DNA of 64,000 nucleotides from Dipteronia dyeriana (lineage: Eukaryota; Streptophyta; Magnoliopsida; Sapindales; Sapindaceae): NCBI GenBank assembly GCA_032871835.1, contig CM065297.1:4218501-4282500 (forward strand), in the 5' to 3' direction. The notes beneath the pieces were generated by a model. It saw only the letters and a program-made list of their open reading frames with translations. It searched no databases and had not been told where the DNA came from. Each line of letters begins with the position of its first letter. Positions within the stretch are counted from its first letter, which is position 1. Below are positions 1-9,724 of the stretch, piece by piece. Position numbers and translations under genes: made by a program.

Positions 1-1242
1 GCAAGGCAACGACTAATCGGCTAGGCGCCATGTAAAGTCAAAGCCATTGACTAAGACTAGCCGGTCAAAAAAAAAAAACCTTGTTTTTAATTTCAATGCC
101 TTACTTCTTAGTTCTTACAACTTACAAACCAAAACCAATTTATTTCCTTCATCTTCAATTGGATAATTAAAGATTGGTACAAATCAAAACCAATTTGTTC
201 CCTTCATCTTCAATTGGATAATTTGATTGGGTAAAATTAAAGATTGGCAACAAATTAAGTAGCTAGTAGTTGATAGTTGGTGACACCGACACGTCATGAT
301 TCTTCGGCTTGAGTACGTGATCAATGACATAAATTGAATAATCAATTTTGATTTGGCAATTGTCAAACGTAATGAAAGAAAATTAGAAAATATATACAAA
401 AATTGTTAGTTTTTAATTTTTTATCAATTAGTTTGTTAACTTGTTAATGTTTGTTAGAATTTCCAATTTGTCATTTTTATCAATTAGTTTGGTAACTTGT
501 TTATGTTTGTATTTGAATTGGTTTGTGATTGCAATTCATTGGGTGTCAGGGGATTTTGATTGGTTTTTGATTGAATTTGATTGATAATTTACTAATCAAG
601 CCTTTGTGGATTTGGAAAGAATTTTCTTAGGATTTGATAATTGAAATTTTTATATAATTGTGTTTTCCGATTAATCACCAACTAATCGGCCTAGGCGCTA
701 GGCGCTGGATCTCTGTTCGACTAGCGTCTAACACTTACTAGAACATTGATATATATTAATAAAACAACTATATCTTTATTCACACTAGTCATTACAATTT
801 ATGTATAAATAAACCATTATTTACACCTATCAAATGAGCATGAACAATAATAAAGATGTCAAGATTATGAATCATTATTCAACATCTGTTCTATGAAAAA
901 GTAAAAAAAAAAAAGTAAAATTGTTGCACTACTCCACCCGTCTATCTCCAATCTCATATCACCAATCACTCATCCGTGGACCACAACCTGTCCAACCTGA
1001 AGATCTGATAGGGTATGGAAGATCTGATAAGGTATGAAAGTTGAGGAAACTGAAAATTTATGTTGAAATTTTGATGGGGGTGTTGAGGTTGAGGAAGCTG
1101 AAGATGATTTTGAGTGAGAGAGAAATGTCTAGAAAGTATTAAGGTAGATGACAAGATAATTTTGAGTTCAAGTTATTTATAAATATCACTAAAATGTCTG
1201 GAAAATCAATTTTGTCATAAAATACTAAAAATATTGATCTCA
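1..1242. mobile_element. R1: hAT-like MITE (3' part) plus UGT promoter remnant, copy 1
   Basis: Positions 1-748 are the internal and right part of a non-autonomous element whose full form is seen at 8367-9230. It ends CTAGAACATTG, the inverted partner of the left end CAGTGTTCTAG. Positions 749-1242 match the sequence at 5102-5597 upstream of the UGT gene, so this is a duplicated upstream segment. The match stops at GATCTCA, inside the first promoter module, where the DUF1985-bearing element begins. Short open frames here (for example 184-399 and 966-1154 on the minus strand) have no recognisable product. Confidence 0.8.
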
Positions 1243-4200
1243 TGTAACACCCCAAATCCGATACCAACGGATTAGGATGATACTCGGTCATAAATCTGTA
1301 AATCTTCCAAGCTTACCAACTATAAAGACTGAAAACATTCACAAAAGAAAGGATGTGTTCATAAATAATTCAAATGTAACCTCCAAAATAACCGTTTAAT
1401 AAAACCCAATCCTTACAATACAAAAGATCCAATAAGGTAAAACTAACAATGTTCTCAAGGTAACATGATATAAGAAAATAGACTCTAGCGATCAAATCCG
1501 GTACTGAAGCAAATTCTTGACTCTAAGTACCTATCTCACATAAACCGGTACTACTCTGTAAAATGGTGGTGATGAGGGGTGAGCCGTCAACTCGGTAAAT
1601 AAATTCATGCATGACAATTGATATCGATGAAAAATACAATTACATACCATAGTATAAACAATGTTTTTAACTGTTAAACTCAGTATCATTTTCACAAACA
1701 TTAATAATAAACAAAGTAGTGAACAAAAACTTCATTTAAAACACAGTATACACATTTATATATAGTAATAACAAGTATTCGATATATCAGTTAGCTCATG
1801 TTCCACCGAGTCACAAGTACCCGTGTGACGCGGCAACAGTATGTCATAATTTCCCGTGTGACGCTGCAGTAACAGTATGTGTGCACACGGAATCCCAGCT
1901 AGGTCAGTAACAATAACAGTAACTATGGAACGATGAGCCAAAACGGTTCTTTTTTATTTTATAAATTCACATATATTTAACTCAACGATATTTTCATATA
2001 ACAATATAAACGGTAGCGGTAACGGTAACAGTAACATTTGTTATATAAAAAATATAACAGTGGTATTTTTGTAAAACTATTTGAGTTTAAATAATATAAG
2101 ATAGTAGTAGTAGTAGTAGTTTAGTAAAACTATATCATTATAGATAATAGTAAGCAAAATGTATTTGACAGTATATAAGAAATAGATCAATTTCAAAAAC
2201 GGTTTATGTACATTCTTAAACAACTTAAATACTTAATCAAAATCAGTAATATCTTTGACAAATATACTACAGTAAAATACAATAAAGAAAACAGTAATTT
2301 GGTAATTTGATACGTAAAACACCATGAATAAATTTACTTACCTCGGACACGAACAAATCGACTCTAGCTCTAGAAGCTCAAGCGTCACTCAAACCTATCA
2401 ATTTACAAATTGATTTACTGTCATAACCTTATCATCACATTAAGGTAAATCAACACAAACTTCACATATATAAAACTAAACTTAGAAATCTAGTTTCTTG
2501 CTAATACAATTGACCATCCTCTGATCTCCGATTTTTAATAATTTCTCTACAGCTACAAATATTACAAAATTTAATATGGATGGTCTAGACATATTGGAAA
2601 TGGGCTCGAAAAATAAATGGCACTATTTCAGAGGGGTGTTGTGCAAATATCATCAGTTTAGTAATGTAAGTTTAAAAGACATCATTTAACGTAAAGAGAC
2701 GAGAATACCCCGACAAAATTGAAAAAGAGAGAAAGTTGTCGTTTTGTGAGTCTAAGAAAAGCAACAGTGAGAAAGAAAGCGATGACAACAAAATCGACGG
2801 CGAGAAAATCGACAGCTTATTGACCGGAACGGGAATACAGTACATTTCGCAGCGATTGACATAGGTAAGTTCAGTTTGTTTTATTTCTCGATTTGTTGTT
2901 GATAGCTTATCATTGCATTTTAGACTTGTTCTGTTGATTAAAATTGTAGATTAAGGTTTAAAATGGTTATGGTTTTGGTTTGGGTTTGAAATGAGGTTGA
3001 ATATGTTATGAGGAAGATGAAATTGTGGTATAGAGCATTTTTTTTTAAAAAATAATAATAAATCGATAATATTTCAAGCGAAATCTAGGAAATTTTATTG
3101 AAAGATTCGAGAAAATTTATCATACGATCGAGATTATTTCTCAAAGGATAGAGAACATTTTAAAAGCATCGAGAATATTTTTAAAGCAGTGAGAAATTGT
3201 TTTAAACGATCGAGAATATTTTCCTAACGATCGATAATGTTTTTCAAAGTGATAGAGATTTTATAAAATGATCAAGAAGAATTTTCAAAGAATCGAGAGG
3301 TTTTTCAAAGGATCGAGACTATTTTCAAAGGATCGAGAATTTTTTCTAATGATCGATAATGTTTTTGAAAGGGTCGAGATTTTTTAAAATGATCGAGAAG
3401 ATTTTTCAAAAAATCAACAGGTTTTTCAAAGGATCGAGAATGTTTATAAACGATCCAGAATGTTTTTGAAAGGGTCGAGATTTTATAAAATGATCTAGAA
3501 GATTTTTCAATTAATCAAAAGATTTTTCAAAGGATCGAGAGGTTTTTCAAAGGATCGAGACGGATCGAGACTAATTTGAAAGGATCGAAAGGTTTTTCAA
3601 ATGATCAAGACTAATTTGAAAGAATCGAGACTATTTGCAAAGGATCAAGACCTTTTTGAAAGGATCGAGAACTTTTGCAAAGGATCGAGAACGTTTTCAA
3701 AGGATCGAGAACTTTTGCAAAGGATCGAGAATATTTTCAAAGTATCGAGATTTTGTTTCAAACGATCGAGAATATTTTATAATTTTTTTGCAGTTTACTG
3801 ATGTATTGTTTCTGTGACGTTGTAGATGACTAGCAGCTTGAAGGAATTGCTTAAAACTCCAGAGGGAGATTGGTTCAAGGGAAAATTGACCCGACACGAC
3901 CATTTTGAAGCCCTCGCCCGTATAGACGATGCACTTAACCGGGTCCCTGAAGAGTTTTCGATTGAGGATCGGCGTCGGTTCATGGCCTCCTGTTTTAGGC
4001 ATTTCATGTCGATGCACCGGGAGCTGAAGTTTTTGGGTGGTGTTATTCATCAGCTACTGTTGCGGGAGTTGGACCATGACGGGCACAGATGAGATGCGGT
4101 TCTTGTTAGGAAACCATGTGGTCAGGTTTTCGAAGGTGGAATTTAGCCTCATCACCGGATTATGTTTTGGAGTCGTACCGGACATGAGTATATATGTTAC

Positions 4201-4280
4201 AGTTGAGAATGTCATACATCAACGGTACTTTCCTGCACATGATGAGGTATCGTTGGATGACTTGAGGGTTGTTCTTACTC
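1243..4280 (+). mobile_element. Truncated Ulp1/DUF1985-type transposon with LTR-like front, copy 1
   Basis: The segment starts TGTAACACCCC at the end of R1 and runs into the DUF1985 coding block, where it breaks off at the R2 junction. Its first 1.4 kb resembles in layout the LTR-like elements further right (a GAGCCGTCAACTCGG block, paired CCCGTGTGACGC motifs at about 1818 and 1853, then TTACCTCGG). It may therefore be a solo LTR next to or inside the transposon. An (AGT)6 microsatellite lies near 2103-2120. A probable noncoding 5' exon ends at a good splice donor (AG|GTAAGT, 2863-2870). The inverted copy at 57111-62972 continues past the point where this copy ends. Confidence 0.75.
3070..3779 (+). 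repeat. 20-bp GATCGAGAA minisatellite in predicted intron, copy 1
   Basis: About 35 imperfect units with a period near 20 bp, built on GGATCGAGAA followed by TTTTCAAA. They become more regular towards the 3' side (3640-3740). The array lies between the splice donor at 2865 and the acceptor CAG/TAG just before the ATG at 3826, so it would be intronic. It creates the overlapping short open frames at 3601-3817, which simply follow the repeat. Confidence 0.9.
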
Positions 4281-4351
4281 GCCTCAATTCCTTTAGACGG
4301 CTGGTTACCGAGGAGAATTGGCCAAAATCGGCATCATTCCACGGTCTTTGA
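3826..4351 (+). pseudogene. DUF1985-domain transposon gene fragment, copy 1
   Basis: The ATG at 3826 follows an acceptor-like GTTGTAG and opens an 88-codon frame. The reading then has to shift frame around 4070-4092 to continue into a 104-codon frame starting at 4037. That second frame carries FLLGNHVVRF and FSLITGLCFG, typical of DUF1985, a domain found in plant Ulp1-protease transposon genes. At about 4279 the coding sequence fuses to the interior of the R2 MITE, so the last 22 residues (from LNSF onward) are chimeric. The inverted copy instead continues with REFQQAYNTV. The gene is broken twice, by the frameshift and by the 3' truncation, and no function is expected. The family assignment rests on motif recognition. 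Confidence 0.75.
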
Positions 4352-5597
4352 CTAATCGTGTAAGGCGGCGACTAATCGGCCAGGCAGAGTCAAAGCCATT
4401 GACCAAGACTAGCCAGTTAAAAAAAAAAACCTTGTTTTTAATTTCAAAGCCTTACTTCTTAGTTCTTACAACTTACAAACAAAAACCAATTTGTTCCCTT
4501 CATCTTCAATCGGATAATTAAAGATTGGCACAAACCAAAACCAAATTGTTCCCTTCATCTTCAATTGGATAATTTGATTAGGTAAAATTAAAGATTGACA
4601 ACAAATCAAGTAGCTAGTAGTTGCTAGTTGGTGACACCGACACGTTATGCTTCTTCGGCTTGAGTACGTGATCAATGACATAAATTGAAGAATCAAATTT
4701 TGATTTGGCAATTGTCAAACGTAATGAAAGAAATTTAGAAAATATATACAAAAATTGTTAGTTTTTAATTTTTTTATGAATTAGTTTGTTAACTTGTTGA
4801 TGTTTGTTAGAATTTCCAATTTGTCATTTTTATCAATTAGTTTGTTAACTTGTTTATGTTTGGATTTGAATTGGTTTGTGATTGCATTTGGATGGGTGTC
4901 AGGTGATTTTGATTGGTTTATGATTGAATTTGATTGCTAATTTACTAATCATGCATTTGTGGATTTGGAAAGAATTTTCTTAGGATTTGATAATTGAAAT
5001 TTGTATATAATTGTGTTTTCCGATGAATCATCGACTAATCGGCCTAGGAACTAGGCACTGGATCTTCGTTCGACTAGCGTCTAACACTTACTAGAACATT
5101 GATATTTATATTAGTAAAATAATTATATCTTTATTCACACTAATCATTACAATTTATGTATAAATAAACCATTATTTACACCTATCAAATGAGCATGAAC
5201 AATAATAAAGATGTCACGATTATGAATCATTATTCAACATCTGTTCTACGAAAAAGTAAAAAAAAAAAAAAAAAAAATTGTTGCACTACTCCACCCTCCT
5301 ATCTCCAATCTCCGATCACCAATCACACATCCGTGGACCACAACTCGTCCAACTGAAGATCTGATGGGGTATGGAAGATCTGATAAGTTATGAAAGGTGA
5401 GGAAACTGAAAATTTATGATGAAAATTTGATGGGGGCGTGGAAGTTGAGGAAGTTGAGGATGATTTTGAGTGAGAGAGAAAAGTCTAGAAAGTATTGAGG
5501 GAGATGACAAGATGATTTTGGTTCAAGTTATTTATAAATATCACTAAAAAGTCTGGAAAATCTATTTTGTCATAAAATACTAAAAATATTGATCTCA
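4281..5597. mobile_element. R2: second MITE copy plus promoter-proximal segment, copy 1
   Basis: Colinear with R1 but diverged at many positions. It lacks the first 35 or so bases of the MITE, including its left terminal repeat, and begins at CGCCTCAATTCC. The MITE part ends CTAGAACATTG at 5101. The remaining 496 bp run up to the UGT promoter modules and match 749-1242. A poly(A) tract of about 20 lies at 5259-5278. R2 is the direct upstream region of the UGT gene; R1 is its displaced duplicate. Confidence 0.8.
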
Positions 5598-5830
5598 GTC
5601 CAATACCACCAGACAATTTGCTGCATTTTGAAATCTAGATCCAATACAACAAGACAATATGAACTTTAAACAAAAATCTTAAAAGTCTAGATCCAATACC
5701 ACAAGACAATATGGATTTAAAAAAAAAAAATGTTAAATGTCTTGATCGAATACCACCGGACTTATCTAATTTGTTAAAAAGTCTCAATCAAATATCAATA
5801 GACTTTACTTCCCCAAATTATCTTATAAAA
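5592..5830 (+). promoter_or_regulatory. UGT promoter with five 23-bp modules and TATA box, copy 1
   Basis: Five imperfect 23-bp modules start at 5592, 5633, 5685, 5739 and 5781. Each opens with RTCT and ends in GAC. The core is CCAATACCAC in modules 1 and 3, with CCAATACAAC, CGAATACCAC and CAAATATCAA in modules 2, 4 and 5. Modules 1-3 contain a CCAAT pentamer. A TATAAAA box is at 5824-5830, 46 bp before the ATG, which implies a short leader of about 20 nt. The modules and TATA box are directly visible; a regulatory role for the modules is inferred. Confidence 0.7.
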
Positions 5831-5875
5831 TCTTTAACCAAGAAAGCCAAGTAGCCTTCACATAGACACTGAGAC

Positions 5876-7366
5876 ATGGATTCACAAGCTAACCAGCTTC
5901 ACTTTATCATGCTTCCTTTCTTGGCTCAAGGCCACTTGATTCCCATGGTAGACATCGCTAAACTGTTTTCTCAACAAGGTGCTATTGTCACTATATTCAC
6001 CACACCAGTCAATGCAGCCCGCTTCAAAAACGTTCTTGCTCGTGCCATAAGTTCAGGCCTACAAATCCGAGTAAATGAACTGGAGTTTCCAACTCAAAAA
6101 GCAGGATTACCGGATGGCTGTGAGAATGTCGACTTGATTCCTTCGATGGACTTGATAATCAACTTCATCAATGCACTAACCATGCTGCAACTTCCATTAG
6201 AAAAGTTGTTGGAGCAAATAACACCTCCTCCAAGCTGCATAATCTCAGACATGTGCTTTCCATGGACCACGGAAACTGCTAGTAAGTTCAATGTTCCAAG
6301 AATTGCTTTCCATGGATTTTCTTGCTTCTGTCTCTTGTGTTGGCATATTTTGCATAGTTCCAAAATTCATGAGAATGTTAGCTCAGAATCAGAATACTTC
6401 ATCATTCCTGGATTGCCTGATAAAATTGAAATTACTATAGCTCAACTGCCAATGGTCATGTCTGGAGCAATGAAAGATTTTGGTGACAAACTTTTAGCAG
6501 CTGAACAGATTTCATATGGGGTTATTATAAATACCTTTGAAGAGTTAGAGGCTGGATATGTCAAGGAATTCAAGAAAGTCAAAAGTGGAAGGGTCTGGTG
6601 TGTTGGTCCTGTTTCCTTATGCAACAAAGACACCATAGATAAGGTTGAGAGAGGTAACAAGGCCTCAACGGATGAGTCTGAATGCTTAAAGTGGCTTGAT
6701 TCGCAGCAACCAAGTTCTGTACTCTATGTTTGTCTTGGAAGTATATCTAACTTAACAACTTCACAACAGATAGAGCTTGGTTTAGGCTTAGAAGCATCAA
6801 AGAAACCATTTATTTGGGTTATAAGGGGAAATAATAATACATCAGACGAATTAGAAAAGTGGTTCTTAAAGCAAAATTTTGAAGAGAGGATCAAAGAGAG
6901 AGGCTTTTTGATCCGCGGTTGGGCGCCTCAAGTACTTTTATTGTCACACACTTCAATTGGTGGGTTCTTAACACATTGTGGCTGGAATTCTTCAGTGGAA
7001 GGTATATCTGCTGGTTTGTCAATGCTTACATGGCCATTGTTTGCAGACCAATTCTGCAATGAGAAGTTGATAGTGCATGTTTTAAAGATTGGTGTGAGGA
7101 TTGGAGTGGAAACTCCATTAACTCATGGGCAGGAAGAGAAGATTGGGGTGTTGGTGAAGAAGGAAGATGTCGAAATAGCTGTACATGAACTCATGGATGA
7201 TGGAGAGGAAAGAGATGAGAGAAGAAGAAGAGCCAGAGAGCTTGGAGTGATTGCAAATAGAGCAACAGAAAAAGGTGGATCCTCTTACATCAATATGGAA
7301 CAGTTAATCCAAGACATCATGCAACGAGCACATAGTGGTGGTGACCAACTTTACAAATGTGATTGA
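5876..7366 (+). CDS. UDP-glycosyltransferase, UGT73 (73C-like), copy 1
   Basis: An intact, intronless 496-codon gene, a normal length for plant family-1 glycosyltransferases. The enzyme would be a cytosolic, inverting GT-B protein that transfers sugar from a UDP-sugar to a small acceptor. His20 in the AQGH motif is the expected catalytic base and Asp125 (ISDMCFPW) its partner. The PSPG donor box spans Trp349 to Gln392, exactly 44 residues, with HCGWNS at 368-372+. Trp370 and the final Gln392 favour UDP-glucose. Overall similarity to Arabidopsis UGT73C members (FPTQKAGLPDG, NTFEELEAGYV, VSLCNK, LYVCLGS) is recognised from knowledge of the family. UGT73C enzymes act on triterpenoid sapogenins, brassinosteroids, cytokinins, flavonols or xenobiotics, so the acceptor cannot be predicted. 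The ATG follows the TATA box by 46 bp and is the first in frame. Confidence 0.95.
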   Translation: MDSQANQLHFIMLPFLAQGHLIPMVDIAKLFSQQGAIVTIFTTPVNAARFKNVLARAISSGLQIRVNELEFPTQKAGLPDGCENVDLIPSMDLIINFINALTMLQLPLEKLLEQITPPPSCIISDMCFPWTTETASKFNVPRIAFHGFSCFCLLCWHILHSSKIHENVSSESEYFIIPGLPDKIEITIAQLPMVMSGAMKDFGDKLLAAEQISYGVIINTFEELEAGYVKEFKKVKSGRVWCVGPVSLCNKDTIDKVERGNKASTDESECLKWLDSQQPSSVLYVCLGSISNLTTSQQIELGLGLEASKKPFIWVIRGNNNTSDELEKWFLKQNFEERIKERGFLIRGWAPQVLLLSHTSIGGFLTHCGWNSSVEGISAGLSMLTWPLFADQFCNEKLIVHVLKIGVRIGVETPLTHGQEEKIGVLVKKEDVEIAVHELMDDGEERDERRRRARELGVIANRATEKGGSSYINMEQLIQDIMQRAHSGGDQLYKCD

Positions 7367-8366
7367 TAAGTTTTCTTTATTTCATATTCTCTTCATAAGA
7401 TCACTGCTTATTTTTCAGTTTTCTCAATATCAATGGTCTTTTCTGTTTAGCTTTTTTGAGCAAATTGTGTAAATATAATCCACACATGATGCCTTTTGTT
7501 CACTGCTGTACACATTAATCATATATTATGATATTATGCGTACAATTTTATTTAGTGAATGCAATCAAGTGTAACCTGCAGTGTACATATCTTTCTATTT
7601 CTTCTAATTTCTACTGCAATTCTGGCTTACCGTTTATGCATATCTGGGAATTTGGTATTGCTTTTTCGCATATGCAACATTGAAGGGGTTCCAGCTTTCT
7701 TATGGTGGTTTAGTTATGAGTCTATCAAGCTTAGCAATACCAAAATAAGCAAATGAAGTCCCATCATGAAAATTCACGCCTTAGTTCCTTGTCCTATGGG
7801 GCTTGGCATATACCAAAATACAGTAGCTGGAACAGACACAAACAAATGGGCCTAAATCAATGTGGAAGCACATTATCCACAGATATATAGCTCTGCTGTC
7901 AGCAACATTGTTGCTGGAAAAGGCCAACAATGCTTATGTATATCAATACATCATCGAACGAGTGATATTATTCTAGAAACTTTACATTTTAGTATGTATA
8001 GACGGTGTATTAGATTGAGATTTTAATGGACAATTTTAGGGTGCAAGAATCTTATAAATTTGTAACACTATAGGATTATTAGGATAATTATGATTATATT
8101 GTTAGAATTATTATGATTATATGGACTAGACTTTTAGAATTTTGAAAGATTCTTTGGCTTTATTTATAGACTATTAGGATTATCTTGACTATATTTCAAG
8201 ACTTTTTGGACTTTTATAAATATGGATTTGTAAGAGTTGGTGGCAGTATTCAATTTTCTCTACACATTAAAGAATACCCACACCCAATATATATGGTTGT
8301 GATTGAATGCCCTTAACTTATAATTTCAGGACGTCCTTACTAGAAAACCATTATATATATATATAT
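7367..8366. other. UGT 3' flank, copy 1
   Basis: AT-rich non-coding sequence. The first 440 bp or so are shared with copy 4; beyond that (from about 7811) the sequence is found only after copies 1-3. Positions 7889-7992 reappear inverted at 57007-57110. A (TA)n run just before 8367 is the target site of the next MITE. A 65-codon frame at 7559-7756 shows no family features and is probably chance. Confidence 0.7.
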
Positions 8367-9724
8367 CAGTGTTCTAGAAATCAGTCTAAACGGCCGATTA
8401 ATCGCCTCAATTCCTTTAGACGGCTAGTTACTGAGGAGAATTGGCCAAAATCGGCTTCATTCCACAGTCTCTGATTAATCGTGCAAGGCAACGACTAATC
8501 GGCTAGGCGCCATGTAAAGTCAAAGCCATTGACTAAGACTAGCCGGTCAAAAAAAAAAAACCTTGTTTTTAATTTCAATGCCTTACTTCTTAGTTCTTAC
8601 AACTTACAAACCAAAACCAATTTATTTCCTTCATCTTCAATTGGATAATTAAAGATTGGTACAAATCAAAACCAATTTGTTCCCTTCATCTTCAATTGGA
8701 TAATTTGATTGGGTAAAATTAAAGATTGGCAACAAATTAAGTAGCTAGTAGTTGATAGTTGGTGACACCGACACGTCATGATTCTTCGGCTTGAGTACGT
8801 GATCAATGACATAAATTGAATAATCAATTTTGATTTGGCAATTGTCAAACGTAATGAAAGAAAATTAGAAAATATATACAAAAATTGTTAGTTTTTAATT
8901 TTTTATCAATTAGTTTGTTAACTTGTTAATGTTTGTTAGAATTTCCAATTTGTCATTTTTATCAATTAGTTTGGTAACTTGTTTATGTTTGTATTTGAAT
9001 TGGTTTGTGATTGCAATTCATTGGGTGTCAGGGGATTTTGATTGGTTTTTGATTGAATTTGATTGATAATTTACTAATCAAGCCTTTGTGGATTTGGAAA
9101 GAATTTTCTTAGGATTTGATAATTGAAATTTTTATATAATTGTGTTTTCCGATTAATCACCAACTAATCGGCCTAGGCGCTAGGCGCTGGATCTCTGTTC
9201 GACTAGCGTCTAACACTTACTAGAACATTGATATATATTAATAAAACAACTATATCTTTATTCACACTAGTCATTACAATTTATGTATAAATAAACCATT
9301 ATTTACACCTATCAAATGAGCATGAACAATAATAAAGATGTCAAGATTATGAATCATTATTCAACATCTGTTCTATGAAAAAGTAAAAAAAAAAAAGTAA
9401 AATTGTTGCACTACTCCACCCGTCTATCTCCAATCTCATATCACCAATCACTCATCCGTGGACCACAACCTGTCCAACCTGAAGATCTGATAGGGTATGG
9501 AAGATCTGATAAGGTATGAAAGTTGAGGAAACTGAAAATTTATGTTGAAATTTTGATGGGGGTGTTGAGGTTGAGGAAGCTGAAGATGATTTTGAGTGAG
9601 AGAGAAATGTCTAGAAAGTATTAAGGTAGATGACAAGATAATTTTGAGTTCAAGTTATTTATAAATATCACTAAAATGTCTGGAAAATCAATTTTGTCAT
9701 AAAATACTAAAAATATTGATCTCA
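8367..9724. mobile_element. R1: complete hAT-like MITE (8367-9230) plus promoter remnant, copy 2
   Basis: The complete element is visible here: left end CAGTGTTCTAGAAA, right end TTACTAGAACATTG, imperfect terminal inverted repeats of the CAGTG type usual in hAT elements. It is flanked on both sides by ATATATAT (8359-8366 and 9231-9238). An 8-bp duplication fits hAT, but in a TA-rich tract it is weak evidence. The 864-bp interior is GC-poor except for GGCCTAGGCGCTAGGCG near 9171 and has no transposase. Positions 9231-9724 are the displaced UGT upstream segment. Confidence 0.75.

Larger units (their letters stand above)
1..8482 (+). repeat. Tandem UGT unit, copy 1 (8482 bp)
   Basis: The sequence from position 1 reappears in the same phase at 8483, 16965 and 25453, which defines a head-to-tail array with periods of 8482, 8482 and 8488 bp. 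Each unit holds R1, a truncated Ulp1/DUF1985 transposon, R2, a UGT promoter and gene, and a 3' flank. Position 1 was chosen only because the window starts there; the true duplication breakpoint is not visible. Copy-1-specific bases include CATTCAC near 1340 (CAGTCAC in copies 2-4), CACATTAAGG near 2436 (CACAGTAAGG in the others) and CTACGAAAAAG near 5247 (CTATGAAAAAG in the others). Confidence 0.97.

Noticed and set aside
3070..3779. CRISPR-like regular repeat
   Set aside because: The units are contiguous and imperfect with no unique spacers, and the context is a plant genome.
3601..3817. Overlapping 60-66-codon frames rich in Lys, Arg and Phe
   Set aside because: They are translations of the 20-bp minisatellite in two frames and lie in a predicted intron.
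5592..5803. Promoter modules as a tiny transposon or CRISPR-type array
   Set aside because: The short RTCT...GAC units are degenerate, have AT-rich unconserved spacers, and sit directly before a TATA box.
7559..7756. 65-codon hydrophobic frame after each UGT
   Set aside because: It lies in the AT-rich 3' flank, has no recognised domain, and its equivalent in copy 4 is altered by indels.
8359..9238. ATATATAT on both sides as proof of hAT insertion
   Set aside because: The flanks are TA microsatellite, so the 8-bp match is only weakly informative; the hAT-like call rests mainly on the CAGTG-type ends.
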